Shown: positions 35,888-46,500 of the stretch, one piece after another | Numbering within the stretch: the first letter of the stretch is position 1 | Layout of the letters: each line of letters begins with the position of its first letter | Assembly (NCBI RefSeq): GCF_003363155.1 | Contig: NZ_QRBE01000009.1 | Location: 124,001-188,000 of the forward strand | Origin: Dyella monticola | GTDB taxonomy: Bacteria > Pseudomonadota > Gammaproteobacteria > Xanthomonadales > Rhodanobacteraceae | DNA: 64,000 nucleotides | Direction: 5' to 3' | Translations under genes and position numbers: made by a program | The notes under the pieces: model-generated | Told to the model about the DNA's origin: nothing | The model's database searches: none | The model's input: only the letters and a program-made list of their open reading frames with translations

Positions 35888-37060
35888 ATGAATGCGCCCG
35901 CCACACTGCCCGTCATCCGCCTGAAATCCGACCGCACGCCCGGCCACCCCTGGGTGTGGTCGGCGCAGGTGCACAAGCCCGAATCGCGCATTCCTCCGGG
36001 TAGCGTGGTGGATGTCATCGATGCCAAGGATCGCTTCGTCGGCCGTGGTTTCTGGAACGGCCATGCGCGCATTGCGCTGCGCCTGCTGACCAACAATGCG
36101 CACGAACCGATCGATGCCGACTGGATTGCAGCGCGCATCGACCGCGCCGTCACGTTGCGTCGCGAACTGCTGAAGCTCGATGGCGTTACCGACGCCTGGC
36201 GCGTGGTGCACAGCGAAGGCGACGGGCTTTCGGGCCTGATCGTGGATCGCTACGCCGATATCCTGGTGGTGGAATATTTCGCGGCCGGCATGTGGAAATT
36301 CCGCGACGCGATTCACGCCGCGTTGCTGCGCCAGTTTCCGGGTGCGCGCCTGTACTGGTTCGCGGAAAGCCATGTGCAAAAGCAAGAGTCATTCGATTGC
36401 CGTGCCATGGAAGCGCCCGCGCCAGTGGACGTGCACGAACACGGTCTGCGTTTTCATGCGGCCCCGGGTTATGGCCATAAAACCGGCTTCTTCGCCGATC
36501 AGCGTGAAAACCGTCGCCGCTTCGCCGAACTCGCGCGCGGCCGTCGTGTGTTGGATTTGTGCTGCAACGCCGGCGGCTTCGCCGTGCACGCCATGGCCGG
36601 CGGCGCGACGGAAGCGGTGGGTGTGGACATGGATGCGGGTATCCTGGACATCGCCCGCGCCAACGCCCAAGCCAACACGCTTCCCATCCGTTTCGAACAA
36701 GCCGATATCTTCGAGTGGCTGCGCCAGGCGATCGCGCGTGGCGAGCGCTATGACGCGGTGATTCTTGACCCGGCCAAACTCACCCGCGACCGCACGAAAG
36801 TGATGGACGCGCTGAAAAAATACTTCGCAATGAACCGACTGGCACTGGATGTGATTCCGCCCGGCGGATTGCTGCTCACGTGCTCATGCACCGGCCTGGT
36901 CAGCGAGGCGGACTTTCTGGAAATGCTGCGCCGCGTGGCGCTCAATGCCGGTCGCGAAATCCAGATTCTGGAGGTGCGCGGCGCCGGGGCGGATCACCCT
37001 GTGCGCACCGACGTGCCGGAAGGTCGCTATCTGAAGGCCGTGTTCTGTCGCGTCGACTAA
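35888..37060 (+). CDS. rlmI: 23S rRNA (cytosine-1962-C5)-methyltransferase RlmI
   Basis: The 390-residue protein has the RlmI layout: an N-terminal PUA domain (RLKSDRTPGHPWVWSAQV), a middle EEHEAD-like part and a Rossmann methyltransferase domain with VLDLCCNAGGFAV (SAM loop), VDMDAGILDIARANAQ, VILDPAKL (catalytic motif IV) and LLTCSCTGLV (motif VI with the Cys). It methylates C1962 of 23S rRNA. It is a convergent neighbour of a Pr6Pr-family gene. Confidence 0.92.
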   Translation: MNAPATLPVIRLKSDRTPGHPWVWSAQVHKPESRIPPGSVVDVIDAKDRFVGRGFWNGHARIALRLLTNNAHEPIDADWIAARIDRAVTLRRELLKLDGVTDAWRVVHSEGDGLSGLIVDRYADILVVEYFAAGMWKFRDAIHAALLRQFPGARLYWFAESHVQKQESFDCRAMEAPAPVDVHEHGLRFHAAPGYGHKTGFFADQRENRRRFAELARGRRVLDLCCNAGGFAVHAMAGGATEAVGVDMDAGILDIARANAQANTLPIRFEQADIFEWLRQAIARGERYDAVILDPAKLTRDRTKVMDALKKYFAMNRLALDVIPPGGLLLTCSCTGLVSEADFLEMLRRVALNAGREIQILEVRGAGADHPVRTDVPEGRYLKAVFCRVD

Positions 37061-37090
37061 TAGCCGCGTCGTCCCTGCACCGCATGGGCG

Positions 37091-37777
37091 TCATTTGCGC
37101 GAAAGCGGCAATCGATTGGCTCCCTTGCCAGGGAAAGGGTGACCTAGCGGATGGCGCCATATCACCATCAGCACGTAGGCCACGATCAGAAAGGCGACCC
37201 ACAGCGCTACGGCGTTGCGCAGCGTGATCGCGTAACCAAGCTGCGACACATCGATGAACGCATAGGGATAGCGCCCCATGAGCGCACCGCGCACCAGCAC
37301 GTATACGAAATAGAGCACCGGATACAGGCTCCACCATAGTGGTGCGTTCCACGACAACGCCCTTCCCCGTATCGCGATCAGGCTATAGACGAGCACCAAC
37401 ACCGGCACGACATAGTGCATCAACACATCCGCCAGTAACTGTAATCCTGTTGGATTCCATACATGGCGCAGCAGCACGAAATAAGCCACGCCGACGAACG
37501 CAATGCTGGCAGCCACCCAGCCGATCGCCGTCGGCCGTGCAAAAAAACGCCCCCAGCCCGATAACGGCGCCACCACTGGCCCGGTCGCAGCTGCGGCAAC
37601 CAGAAGGTTGGTAAGGACAGTGAAGTAACCGAAATAGATCGCCACACCCTCGGCCGTCGATGTGCCCATCGAATAGGTCAGGCGCAACGAAAGATAGAGC
37701 TGCAAGAGCAGCGCGAACCACGCAACGAGCGCGATCAACACAGCCAACGGCTTCGCCCTGACGATCGACGTGCTCAT
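37091..37777 (-). CDS. Pr6Pr-family membrane protein
   Basis: The 228-residue protein has six hydrophobic segments with the Pr6Pr/FAR-17a-like features YFGYFTVLTNLLVA near residue 50 and YVVPVLVLVYSLIAIRG, then WSLYPVLYFVYVLVRGALMGRYPYAFID. The conserved His in MHYVVPV may be catalytic. The ATG at 37777 follows GGGAG. The function is not established for bacterial members. Confidence 0.8.
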   Translation of the reverse strand: MSTSIVRAKPLAVLIALVAWFALLLQLYLSLRLTYSMGTSTAEGVAIYFGYFTVLTNLLVAAAATGPVVAPLSGWGRFFARPTAIGWVAASIAFVGVAYFVLLRHVWNPTGLQLLADVLMHYVVPVLVLVYSLIAIRGRALSWNAPLWWSLYPVLYFVYVLVRGALMGRYPYAFIDVSQLGYAITLRNAVALWVAFLIVAYVLMVIWRHPLGHPFPGKGANRLPLSRK

Positions 37778-37875
37778 ACCGGCTCCCGAGGATGTGCTGT
37801 GGCGGGATACTACCCCGGTCTCAAGCATTGATACGACTGCGCGTAAACTATGCGCCAGTACCACCGGAATGTGCC

Positions 37876-39234
37876 ATGTCCCTGATCGAAATCTCGCTCG
37901 CCCTGCTCGCCGTCCTGCTTGTATTACAGGTGATCATCCTGCTACGTGGGCGCGGCGACGTGGGCCTCCAGGCACGCCTGGATACCTTGAAGGACGACGT
38001 CCGCCATCTGCGCGAGGCACTGGCCCAAGAGCAGCGCGCCGGCCGCAGCGAGCTGAGCCAGGCGCTGACTCAATTCGGCCAGCGCCTGGACACGCTCACC
38101 GAGCGCACGGACGCTGGCCTGCAGGCGCTATCGCAGCGTTTGATCGAGGAAGCACGGCGCGGACGCGAGGAATTGACCACCACGCTCAACGCGCTCGGTG
38201 AACAGCAAAAACATCAGCTGGCAAACCTCACCGCCGACAATGAGAAAAGGCTGGGTGAAGTACGTACCACGCTCGAAACCAAGCTCACCGCGATTCAGCA
38301 AGACAACGCCGCGAAGTTGGAGCAGATGCGCGCGACGGTTGACGAAAAGCTGCAATCCACCCTGGAAACGCGCCTGGGCCAGTCCTTCCAAATCGTATCG
38401 GAGCGACTGGAAGCCGTGCAGCGCGGACTGGGCGAGATGCAGTCGCTCGCCAGCGGCGTGGGTGATCTCAAGCGTGTGCTGAGCAACGTAAAAACGCGCG
38501 GCATACTTGGCGAAATGCAGCTCGCCGCGCTGCTGGATCAGATGCTGACACCCGAGCAATACGCCGCCAATGTCGCCACGGTGCCGGGTTCGGACGAACG
38601 CGTCGAGTTCGCCATCCGCCTACCAGGCACGGATCGCGATGAGCACGTGTGGCTTCCCATCGACGCGAAATTCCCGCGCGAGGATTACGAACGCCTGCTC
38701 GATGCCCAACAGCAGGCGGATACCGAGGCCGTGGAACGCGCCGCCGCCGCACTGGAACGTCGCATCCGCGATGAAGCCAAGACCATTCGCGCCAAATACA
38801 TTGCGCCTCCCGCTACCACCGATTTCGCGATCCTCTTTCTTCCGACCGAAGGCTTGTACGCGGAAATCATCCGCCGCCCCGGTCTGTTTGAAAGCCTGCA
38901 ACGCGAACAGCGCGTGACCATAGCGGGCCCCACCACGCTTTCCGCCTTGCTCAACAGCTTGCAAATGGGCTTCCGCACGCTGGCGATTCAAAAGCGCAGC
39001 AGTGAAGTGTGGCAGTTGCTGGGAGCGGTGAAAAACGAATTCGGCAAATTCGGCGATGTGATGAAGATGGTGCGCAAGAAACTGGATGAAGCCGGCAAGC
39101 ACATCGATGCCACTGCGGTACGCACGCGCGCCATTGAACGCAAGCTGCGCGATGTGGAATCACTGCCAGGAGAACAAGTGCCGCAGTTGCTTGACGAGTC
39201 GCTCAGCAGCGATGAGGAAGTGGTGGAGGATTGA
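37876..39234 (+). CDS. rmuC: DNA recombination protein RmuC
   Basis: The 452-residue protein has an N-terminal transmembrane helix (about 4-23), a long coiled coil (about 30-200) and the RmuC nuclease-like domain with GNLGEMQLAALLDQ-like NVKTRGILGEMQLA, FAIRLPG, PIDAKFPREDYERL and DFAILFLPTEGLYAEI. RmuC limits DNA inversions and chromosome rearrangements. The start at 37876 is the ATG directly before the membrane helix. It is convergent with the shikimate dehydrogenase gene. Confidence 0.92.
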   Translation: MSLIEISLALLAVLLVLQVIILLRGRGDVGLQARLDTLKDDVRHLREALAQEQRAGRSELSQALTQFGQRLDTLTERTDAGLQALSQRLIEEARRGREELTTTLNALGEQQKHQLANLTADNEKRLGEVRTTLETKLTAIQQDNAAKLEQMRATVDEKLQSTLETRLGQSFQIVSERLEAVQRGLGEMQSLASGVGDLKRVLSNVKTRGILGEMQLAALLDQMLTPEQYAANVATVPGSDERVEFAIRLPGTDRDEHVWLPIDAKFPREDYERLLDAQQQADTEAVERAAAALERRIRDEAKTIRAKYIAPPATTDFAILFLPTEGLYAEIIRRPGLFESLQREQRVTIAGPTTLSALLNSLQMGFRTLAIQKRSSEVWQLLGAVKNEFGKFGDVMKMVRKKLDEAGKHIDATAVRTRAIERKLRDVESLPGEQVPQLLDESLSSDEEVVED

Positions 39235-39256
39235 CCCTCGCACCGATACGTCCGCG

Positions 39257-40075
39257 CTAGCCTGCCAGCGCATGCGCGGCCGCCCGATCAATCAATGCCT
39301 GATCGGGGCGCACACCCGTGTAAAGCACGAACTGCTCCACCGCCTGCAAAACGATAACCTCGGCGCCGGTAATCACCGGCTTGCGCAGTGAGCGCGCCAG
39401 CGTGATCAACGGTGTTTCCGACGGCAGCGCCACGACATCGAACACGGCCCGTGCGCGTTGCACGGCATCGTGCTCGAAAGCGAGCTGATCTTTTTCGGGC
39501 CCTTCCATGCCGATCGGCGTCACGTTGATCAGCAGATCCGCATCCAGACCATGGCTATCGGCGATCCATGTAAACCCGCTTACGGCGGCGAGCGTCGATC
39601 CGGTGACCTGATTGCGGGCAACGATATATCCATGGCGGAATCCTGCATCGCGAAACGCACAGGCCACCGCCTTGGCCATGCCGCCGCTGCCACGCAAGAC
39701 CAGGCGCATGTCGGTGGTGAGCGCGTGCTGCTCGATCAGCCTGCGTACCGCCATGTAATCGGTGTTATAGGCATGCAGCGTTCCGTCCGTGTTGACGATG
39801 GTATTGATCGAAGCGATCGCGCCGGCCGAATCGTCGATGCGATCGACCAGCGGAATGCACGCTTCCTTGAACGGCATCGAGATGGCGCAGCCGCGGATAC
39901 CCAGAGCACGCATGCCGCCGATCGCGGCCGGCAGATCCTTGGTGGTAAACGCCTTGTAGACGTAATCCAGATCCAGTGCTTCGTACAGGAAATTCTGGAA
40001 ACGCGTGCCGAAATTGCCCGGGCGGCCGGACAGGGACATGCAAAGCAGGGTGTGGCGGTTGATGGAGCGGGCCAT
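39257..40075 (-). CDS. Shikimate 5-dehydrogenase-like protein
   Basis: The 272-residue protein has the AroE layout: an N-terminal CMSLSGRPGNFG segment (the SxS shikimate-binding motif), KEACIPLVD with the catalytic Lys, NTDGTLHAYNTDYMA with the conserved Asp, and a Rossmann nucleotide loop RGSGGMAKAV. It differs from canonical AroE in the segment CAISMPFKEA (usually NVTxPxK), so it may be a paralogue (YdiB/AroE-like) with another quinate or shikimate substrate. It is divergent from folE, with 121 bp between. Confidence 0.8.
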   Translation of the reverse strand: MARSINRHTLLCMSLSGRPGNFGTRFQNFLYEALDLDYVYKAFTTKDLPAAIGGMRALGIRGCAISMPFKEACIPLVDRIDDSAGAIASINTIVNTDGTLHAYNTDYMAVRRLIEQHALTTDMRLVLRGSGGMAKAVACAFRDAGFRHGYIVARNQVTGSTLAAVSGFTWIADSHGLDADLLINVTPIGMEGPEKDQLAFEHDAVQRARAVFDVVALPSETPLITLARSLRKPVITGAEVIVLQAVEQFVLYTGVRPDQALIDRAAAHALAG

Positions 40076-40196
40076 GGGCGAAAGCAAAAAACGAAGCGGG
40101 CGCCCATGATACCGTCGCCCCGGCCACTTCGAGGGCCGATAAAGTCTTGCCGCGGGCGCTACACTTGTACGCCTGAACCCGCACCCAGGAAGTCGC

Positions 40197-40796
40197 ATGA
40201 GCGAGCATGAGCCCACCGAAGTCACCCGCGAGCAGGCCGAAGAAGCGGTGCGAACGCTGCTGCGCTGGGCCGGCGAGGACCCTACGCGCGAAGGCCTGCT
40301 CGATACGCCGCGCCGCGTGGTGAAGGCCTATGGCGACTGGTTCAGCGGCTACCAGATCGACCCGGGTGAATACCTGCGCCGCACCTTCGAAGAAGTGGCC
40401 GGCTACGATGAAATGGTCGTGCTGCGCGACATCGAGTTCGAAAGCCATTGCGAGCATCACATGGCACCCATCATCGGCCGCGCGCACGTGGGTTATCTGC
40501 CCACCAGCCGCGTGGTTGGCATCAGCAAGCTGGCGCGCGTGGTGGATGCGTTTGCACGCCGCTTTCAAGTGCAGGAAAAAATGACCTCGGAAATCGCGCG
40601 CTGCATTCAGGAAAATCTCCAGCCGGCGGGCGTGGCCGTGGTGGTGGATGCCAGCCACGAATGCATGACCACGCGCGGCGTGCATAAACGTGGTGTGTCG
40701 ATGGTCACCAGCCAGATGCTCGGTGCCTTTCGCGAGGATGCTCGTACTCGCGCCGAATTCCTCGATTTCATCGGTATCCATGGCGGCCGTCGCTAA
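40197..40796 (+). CDS. folE: GTP cyclohydrolase I
   Basis: The 199-residue enzyme has all FolE motifs: the zinc ligands in SHCEHHMAP, the substrate-binding [20 protein letters not shown], and [15 protein letters not shown] with the third zinc Cys. It converts GTP to dihydroneopterin triphosphate, starting folate synthesis. AGGAAG lies before the ATG. Its stop overlaps the ATG of the EF-hand gene (TAATG). Confidence 0.95.
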   Translation: MSEHEPTEVTREQAEEAVRTLLRWAGEDPTREGLLDTPRRVVKAYGDWFSGYQIDPGEYLRRTFEEVAGYDEMVVLRDIEFESHCEHHMAPIIGRAHVGYLPTSRVVGISKLARVVDAFARRFQVQEKMTSEIARCIQENLQPAGVAVVVDASHECMTTRGVHKRGVSMVTSQMLGAFREDARTRAEFLDFIGIHGGRR

Positions 40797-41122
40797 TGCG
40801 CCACTGGCTGGCCGCGCTGTGGCTCGCGCTACCTGTCGCCGCACTTGCGCAAAGCACGGCGGCCGGACTGTTCCAGGCCATGGACACCCATGGCGACGGC
40901 CGCATCAGCGAAGCTGAATACGTGGCATACATGAGCCAGGGATTCTATCGCCTGGATCGCAACCATGATGGCGTGCTGGAAGCGGAGGAATTGCCCGGCG
41001 GCCACGGCAAGCCGGTGACACTGAAAGCATGGCAGGACGACCTGCGGCGCGAATTTCATCGTCTGGATCGCAACCACGATGGCTACCTGAGCCTGCAGGA
41101 ATTGATGCAACCGCCGCGGTGA
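40796..41122 (+). CDS. Secreted small EF-hand calcium-binding protein
   Basis: A signal peptide (about residues 1-19, ending ALAQS) is followed by three canonical EF-hand loops: residues 30-41 (DTHGDGRISEAE), 54-65 (DRNHDGVLEAEE) and 91-102 (DRNHDGYLSLQE). All have the ligand pattern D-x-[HN]-x-D-G-...-E. The protein is exported and should bind Ca2+. It is translationally coupled to folE through a one-base overlap, though a functional link to folate synthesis is not apparent. Confidence 0.8.
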   Translation: MRHWLAALWLALPVAALAQSTAAGLFQAMDTHGDGRISEAEYVAYMSQGFYRLDRNHDGVLEAEELPGGHGKPVTLKAWQDDLRREFHRLDRNHDGYLSLQELMQPPR

Positions 41123-41150
41123 GGCCGGATCGAATGAGTCATTGCGGCGC

Positions 41151-41188
41151 CTGGATCGCCGCCCCGGCGCACGCCGGGGTCCGGTGAC
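41151..41188. repeat. REP-like palindromic repeat
   Basis: CTGGATCGCCGCCCCGGCGC followed by ACGCCGGGGTCCGGTGAC contains a CCCCGGCG/CGCCGGGG hairpin and has the style of the other intergenic REP-like elements in the window. Confidence 0.45.
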
Positions 41189-41328
41189 TTTCCACACAGC
41201 CCTGTTTCCCGTTCCTGCGAGGAAAACGCAACACCGCGACATTTCCTGCACACTCCAGCCCATGCCAAGCCACGCCGCATCGGCTATCGTTGCGCCTTTG
41301 GCCTGTCACGCTGCCATCGACTGCTCGC

Positions 41329-42681
41329 ATGGATCCCGCACCGAAGACTTCCGCTTCCCGCTCCAAAGCCGCATTCGCTTTCATCTTCGTGACAGTGATG
41401 CTGGACATGCTGGCCTTCGGCATCATCATTCCCGTGTTGCCGCACCTGATCGTGGAACTCAGCGGCGGAAGCATCGCGCGGGCGGCCGTGTGGTCGAGCG
41501 CGTTCGGCACGGTCTATATGCTGATGCAGTTCGTGTTCTCGCCAGTGCAGGGCACCTTGTCGGATCGTTTTGGCCGACGCACGGTGATTCTCATTTCCAG
41601 CTTCGGACTGGGCGTGGATTTCATCGTGATGGCGCTCGCGCCGGTGGTATGGCTGCTGTTCGTGGGGCGTATCGTTTCGGGTATCTGCGCCGCCAGCTTC
41701 TCCACGGCCAACGCCTATATCGCGGACATCGTACCGAAGGAAAAGCGCGCCGCTGCGTTCGGCATGCTGGGCGCGGCATTCGCCGTGGGCTTCATCGTGG
41801 GCCCCGCGCTGGGCGGACTGCTTGGGCACTACAGCATTCGCCTGCCGTTCTGGGTGGCGGCCACGCTGTCGCTGATCAACTTCTGCTACGGCTTTTTCGT
41901 GCTACCCGAATCGTTGCAGCCGGAACAGCGTGCAAAGCGCTTTGATTGGCGGCACGCAAACCCTTTCGGCGCATTGGTGTTGTTGCGCCGCTATCCGCAA
42001 GTATTCGCGCTGGCCGCCGTATTCTTTTTGATCAACCTGGCGCAGTTCACGCTCAACTCCACCTATGTGCTGTACACGGATTACCGTTTCGGTTGGGGCG
42101 CCGATGCCGTGGGTTACTCGCTTGCGTTGGTCGGTCTGTGCAGCGGCATCGTGCAAGCGGTATTGGTGCGACGGCTGATGCCCAAGCTGGGTGAGCGGCG
42201 CCTGATCATGATCGGCCTGCCGCTGTGCGTGCTGGGTTATTTGTTCTTCGCGCTGTCGCCGGTGGCGTGGCTGTTCCTGGTTGGCATCCCCTTCCTCTGC
42301 CTTGGTGGCTTGGCCGGGCCGCCCGCGCAGGCCTTGATGTCGCAACAGGTGGACCCGCACGAGCAAGGACGCCTGCAAGGTGCATTGACCAGCCTGGCGA
42401 GCCTCGCCGGCATCTTCGGTCCGGCGATATTTGCCAACCTGTTCGCATTGTTCATCAGCGACCACGCCCCCATTCATCTGCCTGGTATTGCCTTCGTGTT
42501 GGCCGCATTGCTGCTGGTGATTGCTACCTTCATCGCCAGCCATGCGATCCGGCATGTCCATGCCGTGCAAGTCACTGCTCAACCTTCCACCGCGTCCCAA
42601 CCGTGTGATTACTCGCCCGTTGCGGATGTGGTGACCCATGAGTCGCTTCCCCCTCATCATCAGCCGGAGTCATCCCCATGA
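41329..42681 (+). CDS. MFS exporter of the TCR/Tet type
   Basis: The 450-residue protein has 12 hydrophobic segments. Motif A is GTLSDRFGRRTVIL between helices 2 and 3, and the helix 1 motif D-like LDMLAFGIIIPVLPHL and helix 5 motif C-like GAAFAVGFIVGPALGG are typical of drug:H+ antiporters such as TetA. Substrate specificity cannot be deduced. I chose the ATG at 41329, just before the first helix. The C-terminus extends over 30 hydrophilic residues and its stop overlaps the following DUF1993 gene by four bases. Confidence 0.88.
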   Translation: MDPAPKTSASRSKAAFAFIFVTVMLDMLAFGIIIPVLPHLIVELSGGSIARAAVWSSAFGTVYMLMQFVFSPVQGTLSDRFGRRTVILISSFGLGVDFIVMALAPVVWLLFVGRIVSGICAASFSTANAYIADIVPKEKRAAAFGMLGAAFAVGFIVGPALGGLLGHYSIRLPFWVAATLSLINFCYGFFVLPESLQPEQRAKRFDWRHANPFGALVLLRRYPQVFALAAVFFLINLAQFTLNSTYVLYTDYRFGWGADAVGYSLALVGLCSGIVQAVLVRRLMPKLGERRLIMIGLPLCVLGYLFFALSPVAWLFLVGIPFLCLGGLAGPPAQALMSQQVDPHEQGRLQGALTSLASLAGIFGPAIFANLFALFISDHAPIHLPGIAFVLAALLLVIATFIASHAIRHVHAVQVTAQPSTASQPCDYSPVADVVTHESLPPHHQPESSP

Positions 42682-43184
42682 GTCTTTCGATGTATCAAGC
42701 TTCCGCTCCCGTTTTCGTCCGGGCGCTTACCAACCTGCTCCACGTGCTCAAGCTCGGCGAAAAACACGCCAAGGAAAAAAGCGTGGAAGGGTCGGTCATG
42801 CTGCAATCCCGCCTGATCGCCGACATGCTGCCGCTGGTGAAGCAGGTGCAGATCGCCACTGACATGGCCAAGAACGGCACCGCGCGCCTGGCGGGTGTGG
42901 ATCCGCTTAAATTCGAAGACAACGAAACGTCCTTTGAAGAACTCTATGCACGCATCGAACGCGCCATCGATTACATCAAAGGCTTCAAACCCGAGCAGGT
43001 CGACGGCAGCGAAACGCGCGCCATCACCTTGAAGACGCGCAACGGTGAGCAACACTTCGAAGGACAGGCGTATTTGCTGCACTATGTACTTCCGAATCTG
43101 TTTTTCCACTGCACCACGGCGTACGCCATCCTGCGCGAGGCCGGCACGCCGATCGGCAAGCAGGATTTCATCGGCAAGCAGTAA
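42678..43184 (+). CDS. DUF1993 family protein
   Basis: The 168-residue protein begins MSLSMYQASAPVFVRAL and contains LADMLPLVKQVQIATDMAK-like and HFEGQAYLLHYVLPNLFFHCTTAYAILREAG, the DUF1993 pattern. It is predicted to be a four-helix bundle related to DinB-like proteins, with His residues that could bind metal. It overlaps the MFS gene and shares its terminator at 43196. Confidence 0.85.
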   Translation: MSLSMYQASAPVFVRALTNLLHVLKLGEKHAKEKSVEGSVMLQSRLIADMLPLVKQVQIATDMAKNGTARLAGVDPLKFEDNETSFEELYARIERAIDYIKGFKPEQVDGSETRAITLKTRNGEQHFEGQAYLLHYVLPNLFFHCTTAYAILREAGTPIGKQDFIGKQ

Positions 43185-43195
43185 GTCCGCTCTTA

Positions 43196-43231
43196 CATGC
43201 AGGGCGAGCGATGTCGCCCTGCATGATTTCC
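43196..43231 (+). terminator. Terminator of the MFS-DUF1993 operon
   Basis: A 12-bp perfect stem (CATGCAGGGCGA / TCGCCCTGCATG) with a six-base loop begins 12 bases after the stop codon and is followed by ATTTCCC. The stem is strong although the T-run is short. Confidence 0.75.
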
Positions 43232-43591
43232 CTTCCAGTCGCCGTCGCCCTGCCGACACCACAAAACTCCCTCCCTGCGACTCGAACGCTCACACCCTTT
43301 CGTACTTGTACGCGCTTGCATTCATGCACGCGCCATTACTTCACGCTTTTCCGTTGCCATGGGTTAGCCCTGCATCAAATTAAGGCTTGTCCGATTGTTG
43401 GAAAAGCGTCATTGGCTTATTTGATCTCTGCGGCTCGCGTGATTTTTCTTCCCCTTAGGGATTGAGCCGCACCTACGCGAACGTCACTGCTTAAGCCGCT
43501 ACCGCGGCTTGGAGGCGTCTTTCGCACTTTGTTATTTGCCATTCGTTGAACCGCTAGGCAATGGATGGACGATCCCAGGGAGAGAGAGATC
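43232..43591. other. Intergenic region upstream of the Oar-like TonB-dependent receptor
   Basis: This interval of 360 bp holds the receptor's leader and control region. TTAAGGCTTGTCCGAT at 43380-43395 matches motifs upstream of the two other receptor genes and is listed separately. A short hairpin with arms AAGCCGC and GCGGCTT lies near 43494-43511. Nothing else was seen. Confidence 0.5.
43380..43395 (+). promoter_or_regulatory. Shared upstream motif of the TonB-dependent receptor genes (copy 1)
   Basis: TTAAGGCTTGTCCGAT, about 200 bases before the receptor start, corresponds to TTAAGGACTTGTCTGAT before the receptor at 62455 and TTAATGGCTTGTCT before the receptor at 59172. The core is TTAA-N0/1-GRCTTGTCY. 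It is probably a control element, though no consistent -10 follows. Confidence 0.5.
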
Positions 43592-46500
43592 TTGAAAGCA
43601 AGAAATACGTTTAATTACTCATTGCTGGCGTTGGCGTGTGCAATGGCGTTGGCAAGTACGGGTGTGTTTGCGCAGGCCACGACCGGCAGCATCGCAGGTC
43701 AGGCAGAAGCCGGGGCGATGATTACCGCTACGAGCAACACTGGCGTGGTGCGCAAGGCCACCGCAGACAACTCCGGTCGCTACAACATCACCAGCCTGCC
43801 TGTTGGCAGTTATAACGTCACCGTCCAGCGCGATGGGGCTACGGTCGCCACTCGCAACGACGTACAAGTCGTAGTGAACGCCAGCGCCGACGTTTCCTTC
43901 GCCTCGGCAGCCAACGCCAAATCGCTTGGCGCCGTATCTGTCAGCGCCGCGGCAATCCCGCCGATCGACGTAACCACGGTTGACTCGCGCACGGTCATCA
44001 CCGCGAAGGACCTCGATACGCTTCCCATCGGCCGATCCGCAGAAGCTATTGCCATGCTTGCCCCCGGCGTTGTTGCTGGCAGCAGCTATTTCTCGGGGCC
44101 AACCGGTAATGCATTGGTGTCTTTTGGTGGCGCGTCGGTTTCCGAAAACGCGTACTACATCAATGGCTATAACACCACCGACCCGCTTAACGGCCTAGGC
44201 GGCATCGGCTTGCCTTACGGCGCCATTGATCAGCAGGAAGTCTTTACCGGTGGTTACAGCGCTAAATATGGTCGCTCGACAGGTGGCGTGATTAACCAGA
44301 TTGGCAAACGCGGCACGAACGAGTGGCACTTCGGCGCTCAAGTGCAATGGGCCCCAAGCTTCCTGGCATCCAATCCAAAGAACGTGTATTACCCCGACGC
44401 CGCCCTACCTGAAAACTACGGTTACACGAATGATGATCTACCGGGAACCATCTATCGTTCGCGCAAAGACAATAAGAGCACAGTAACCACGTACGATGCT
44501 TATGTCGGCGGTCCCTTGATCAAAAACAAGTTGTTCCTGTTTGCTGCGGTCGAAGCACAAAACCAGGATAGCAAAGCAACATCTTCCTCTGCCGCATCGA
44601 CGCCTAACGTCAACAACTACACTTACACCACACCCAAGCATTACGTTAAGCTTGATTGGAATATCAACGATAGCAATATCCTTGAATTCACCAATATCTC
44701 CAACAAGAGATCCTATAACAGCAACGAGTATGCGTACGACTACGCAACGGGTAAGACCGGCGGGCTCATTGGTCACGACTTGCAGACCAAGACCGGTTCG
44801 GACATCTATGTTGGTAAATTCACCAGTTACCTGACAGATGATCTGACTTTTTCGGCGACCTACGGCATAAACAAGGCCATTGACTTCAGTCAGAGCGCCG
44901 GCATAGATCCCGCTTTGCCATTCCTGAGAAATGTGCAAAATCAGGATCCCAACATCACCGGAGGCGTGCCCGTCGGCAACCTCAACAATGTGGGATACAT
45001 AACACCGCCTGATGCTAAGTATCGGAGCCGAGGACTGCGCCTTGACCTCGAATACAAGCTTGGCGATCACGTGTTGTCCGCGGGCATCGACAACATCAAC
45101 AGCTCGGCTAAAGATGAAGGTCAGACGACTTCCGGGCCTGGCTATTGGTGGATCTACGGCAAGACGAGCACGCCAGACACCCCCCTGAGCTCCCACTTTG
45201 GTATCGGCGCACCAGGTGGCGATGGCTATTACGTCTATAAGTACGTCAATAGCAATGCAACCAGCATGTCGGTTGATCAGAAAGCCCAATACATTGAGGA
45301 CCGTTGGCAAATCAGCGATCGCTGGCTGCTGAATATTGGTCTTCGCAATGACCAGTTCACCAACTACAACAATGCCCACCAAGCTTTCGTGCACAACACC
45401 AATCAGTGGGCTCCCCGCCTCGGCTTTAGCTGGGACGTATTCGGTGACTCCACGTTCAAGGTTTTCGGTAATCTTGGCCGGTACTACCTCGCTTTACCCA
45501 ATAGCGTAGCCATTCGTGCTGCTTCTGCATCCACGATGACCTACGAATACTTCACCTATTCGGGCATCGATCCTGCTACCGGCTCTCCGACCGGACTGAA
45601 GTCACTGGGGCCGATATTTTCGCCCAATGGCGAGTTCGGACAAGCACCCGATCCCAAGACCGTCACGGCGACGGACCTTCGCTCTCAGTATCAGGACGAG
45701 GCCATCCTTGGCTTCAACAAGATGCTAGGTAGCCAATGGGTATATGGCGCAAAGTTCACGATACGCAGACTGGAAACCGCTATTGATGACGTCTGCGATA
45801 TGGATGCTTTGGCAACCAAGGCCATTGCACAGGGTGTCGATCCCGATAGCGTCGCACTTCCGACGGGTTGCTTGATCTTCAATCCTGGTCGAACCAATAC
45901 GTTCTTGCTTGCAAACACCCACGGCGACGGTTATTCCAAAGTCACCATGAGCAATCAGGATTGGGGTTTCAGTAACGGCGCCAAGCGTAAATACTATGCT
46001 TTGGATATGTTCCTGGAGCATCCGTTTGACGGTAAATGGCAGGGTCGAATCGACTACACCTTCTCGCGCAGCTATGGGAACACGGAAGGCCAGGTGCTCT
46101 CGACCATTGGCCAGGATGATATTTCCAAGACACAGGACTGGGATTACTGGCAGCTTATGGAAGCCAGCAACGGCGTGCTGTCCAACGATCGTACGCATCA
46201 ATTCAAAGCGTATGGCGCTTACCAGATCAATCCAGAATGGATGGTGTCAGGTTCGTTGCAGGTCGCCTCGGGCGCACCTAAAGCTTGCTTTGGCTATTAC
46301 GCCGGTCCAGGTAGCGATGTAGACACCGATCCCGCCGGCTATGGTTCCGCCTACCATTATTGCAACGGAAATTCCGCTTCACTGGGTAGTGTCGGTCGCC
46401 TTCCGTGGACCAAGACTGTCAACCTTGGCGTAACGTATCGCCCTGCCTTTGCCGACAAGAAGTTGGCAGTCAATCTTGACGTCTTCAACGTGCTCAACGA

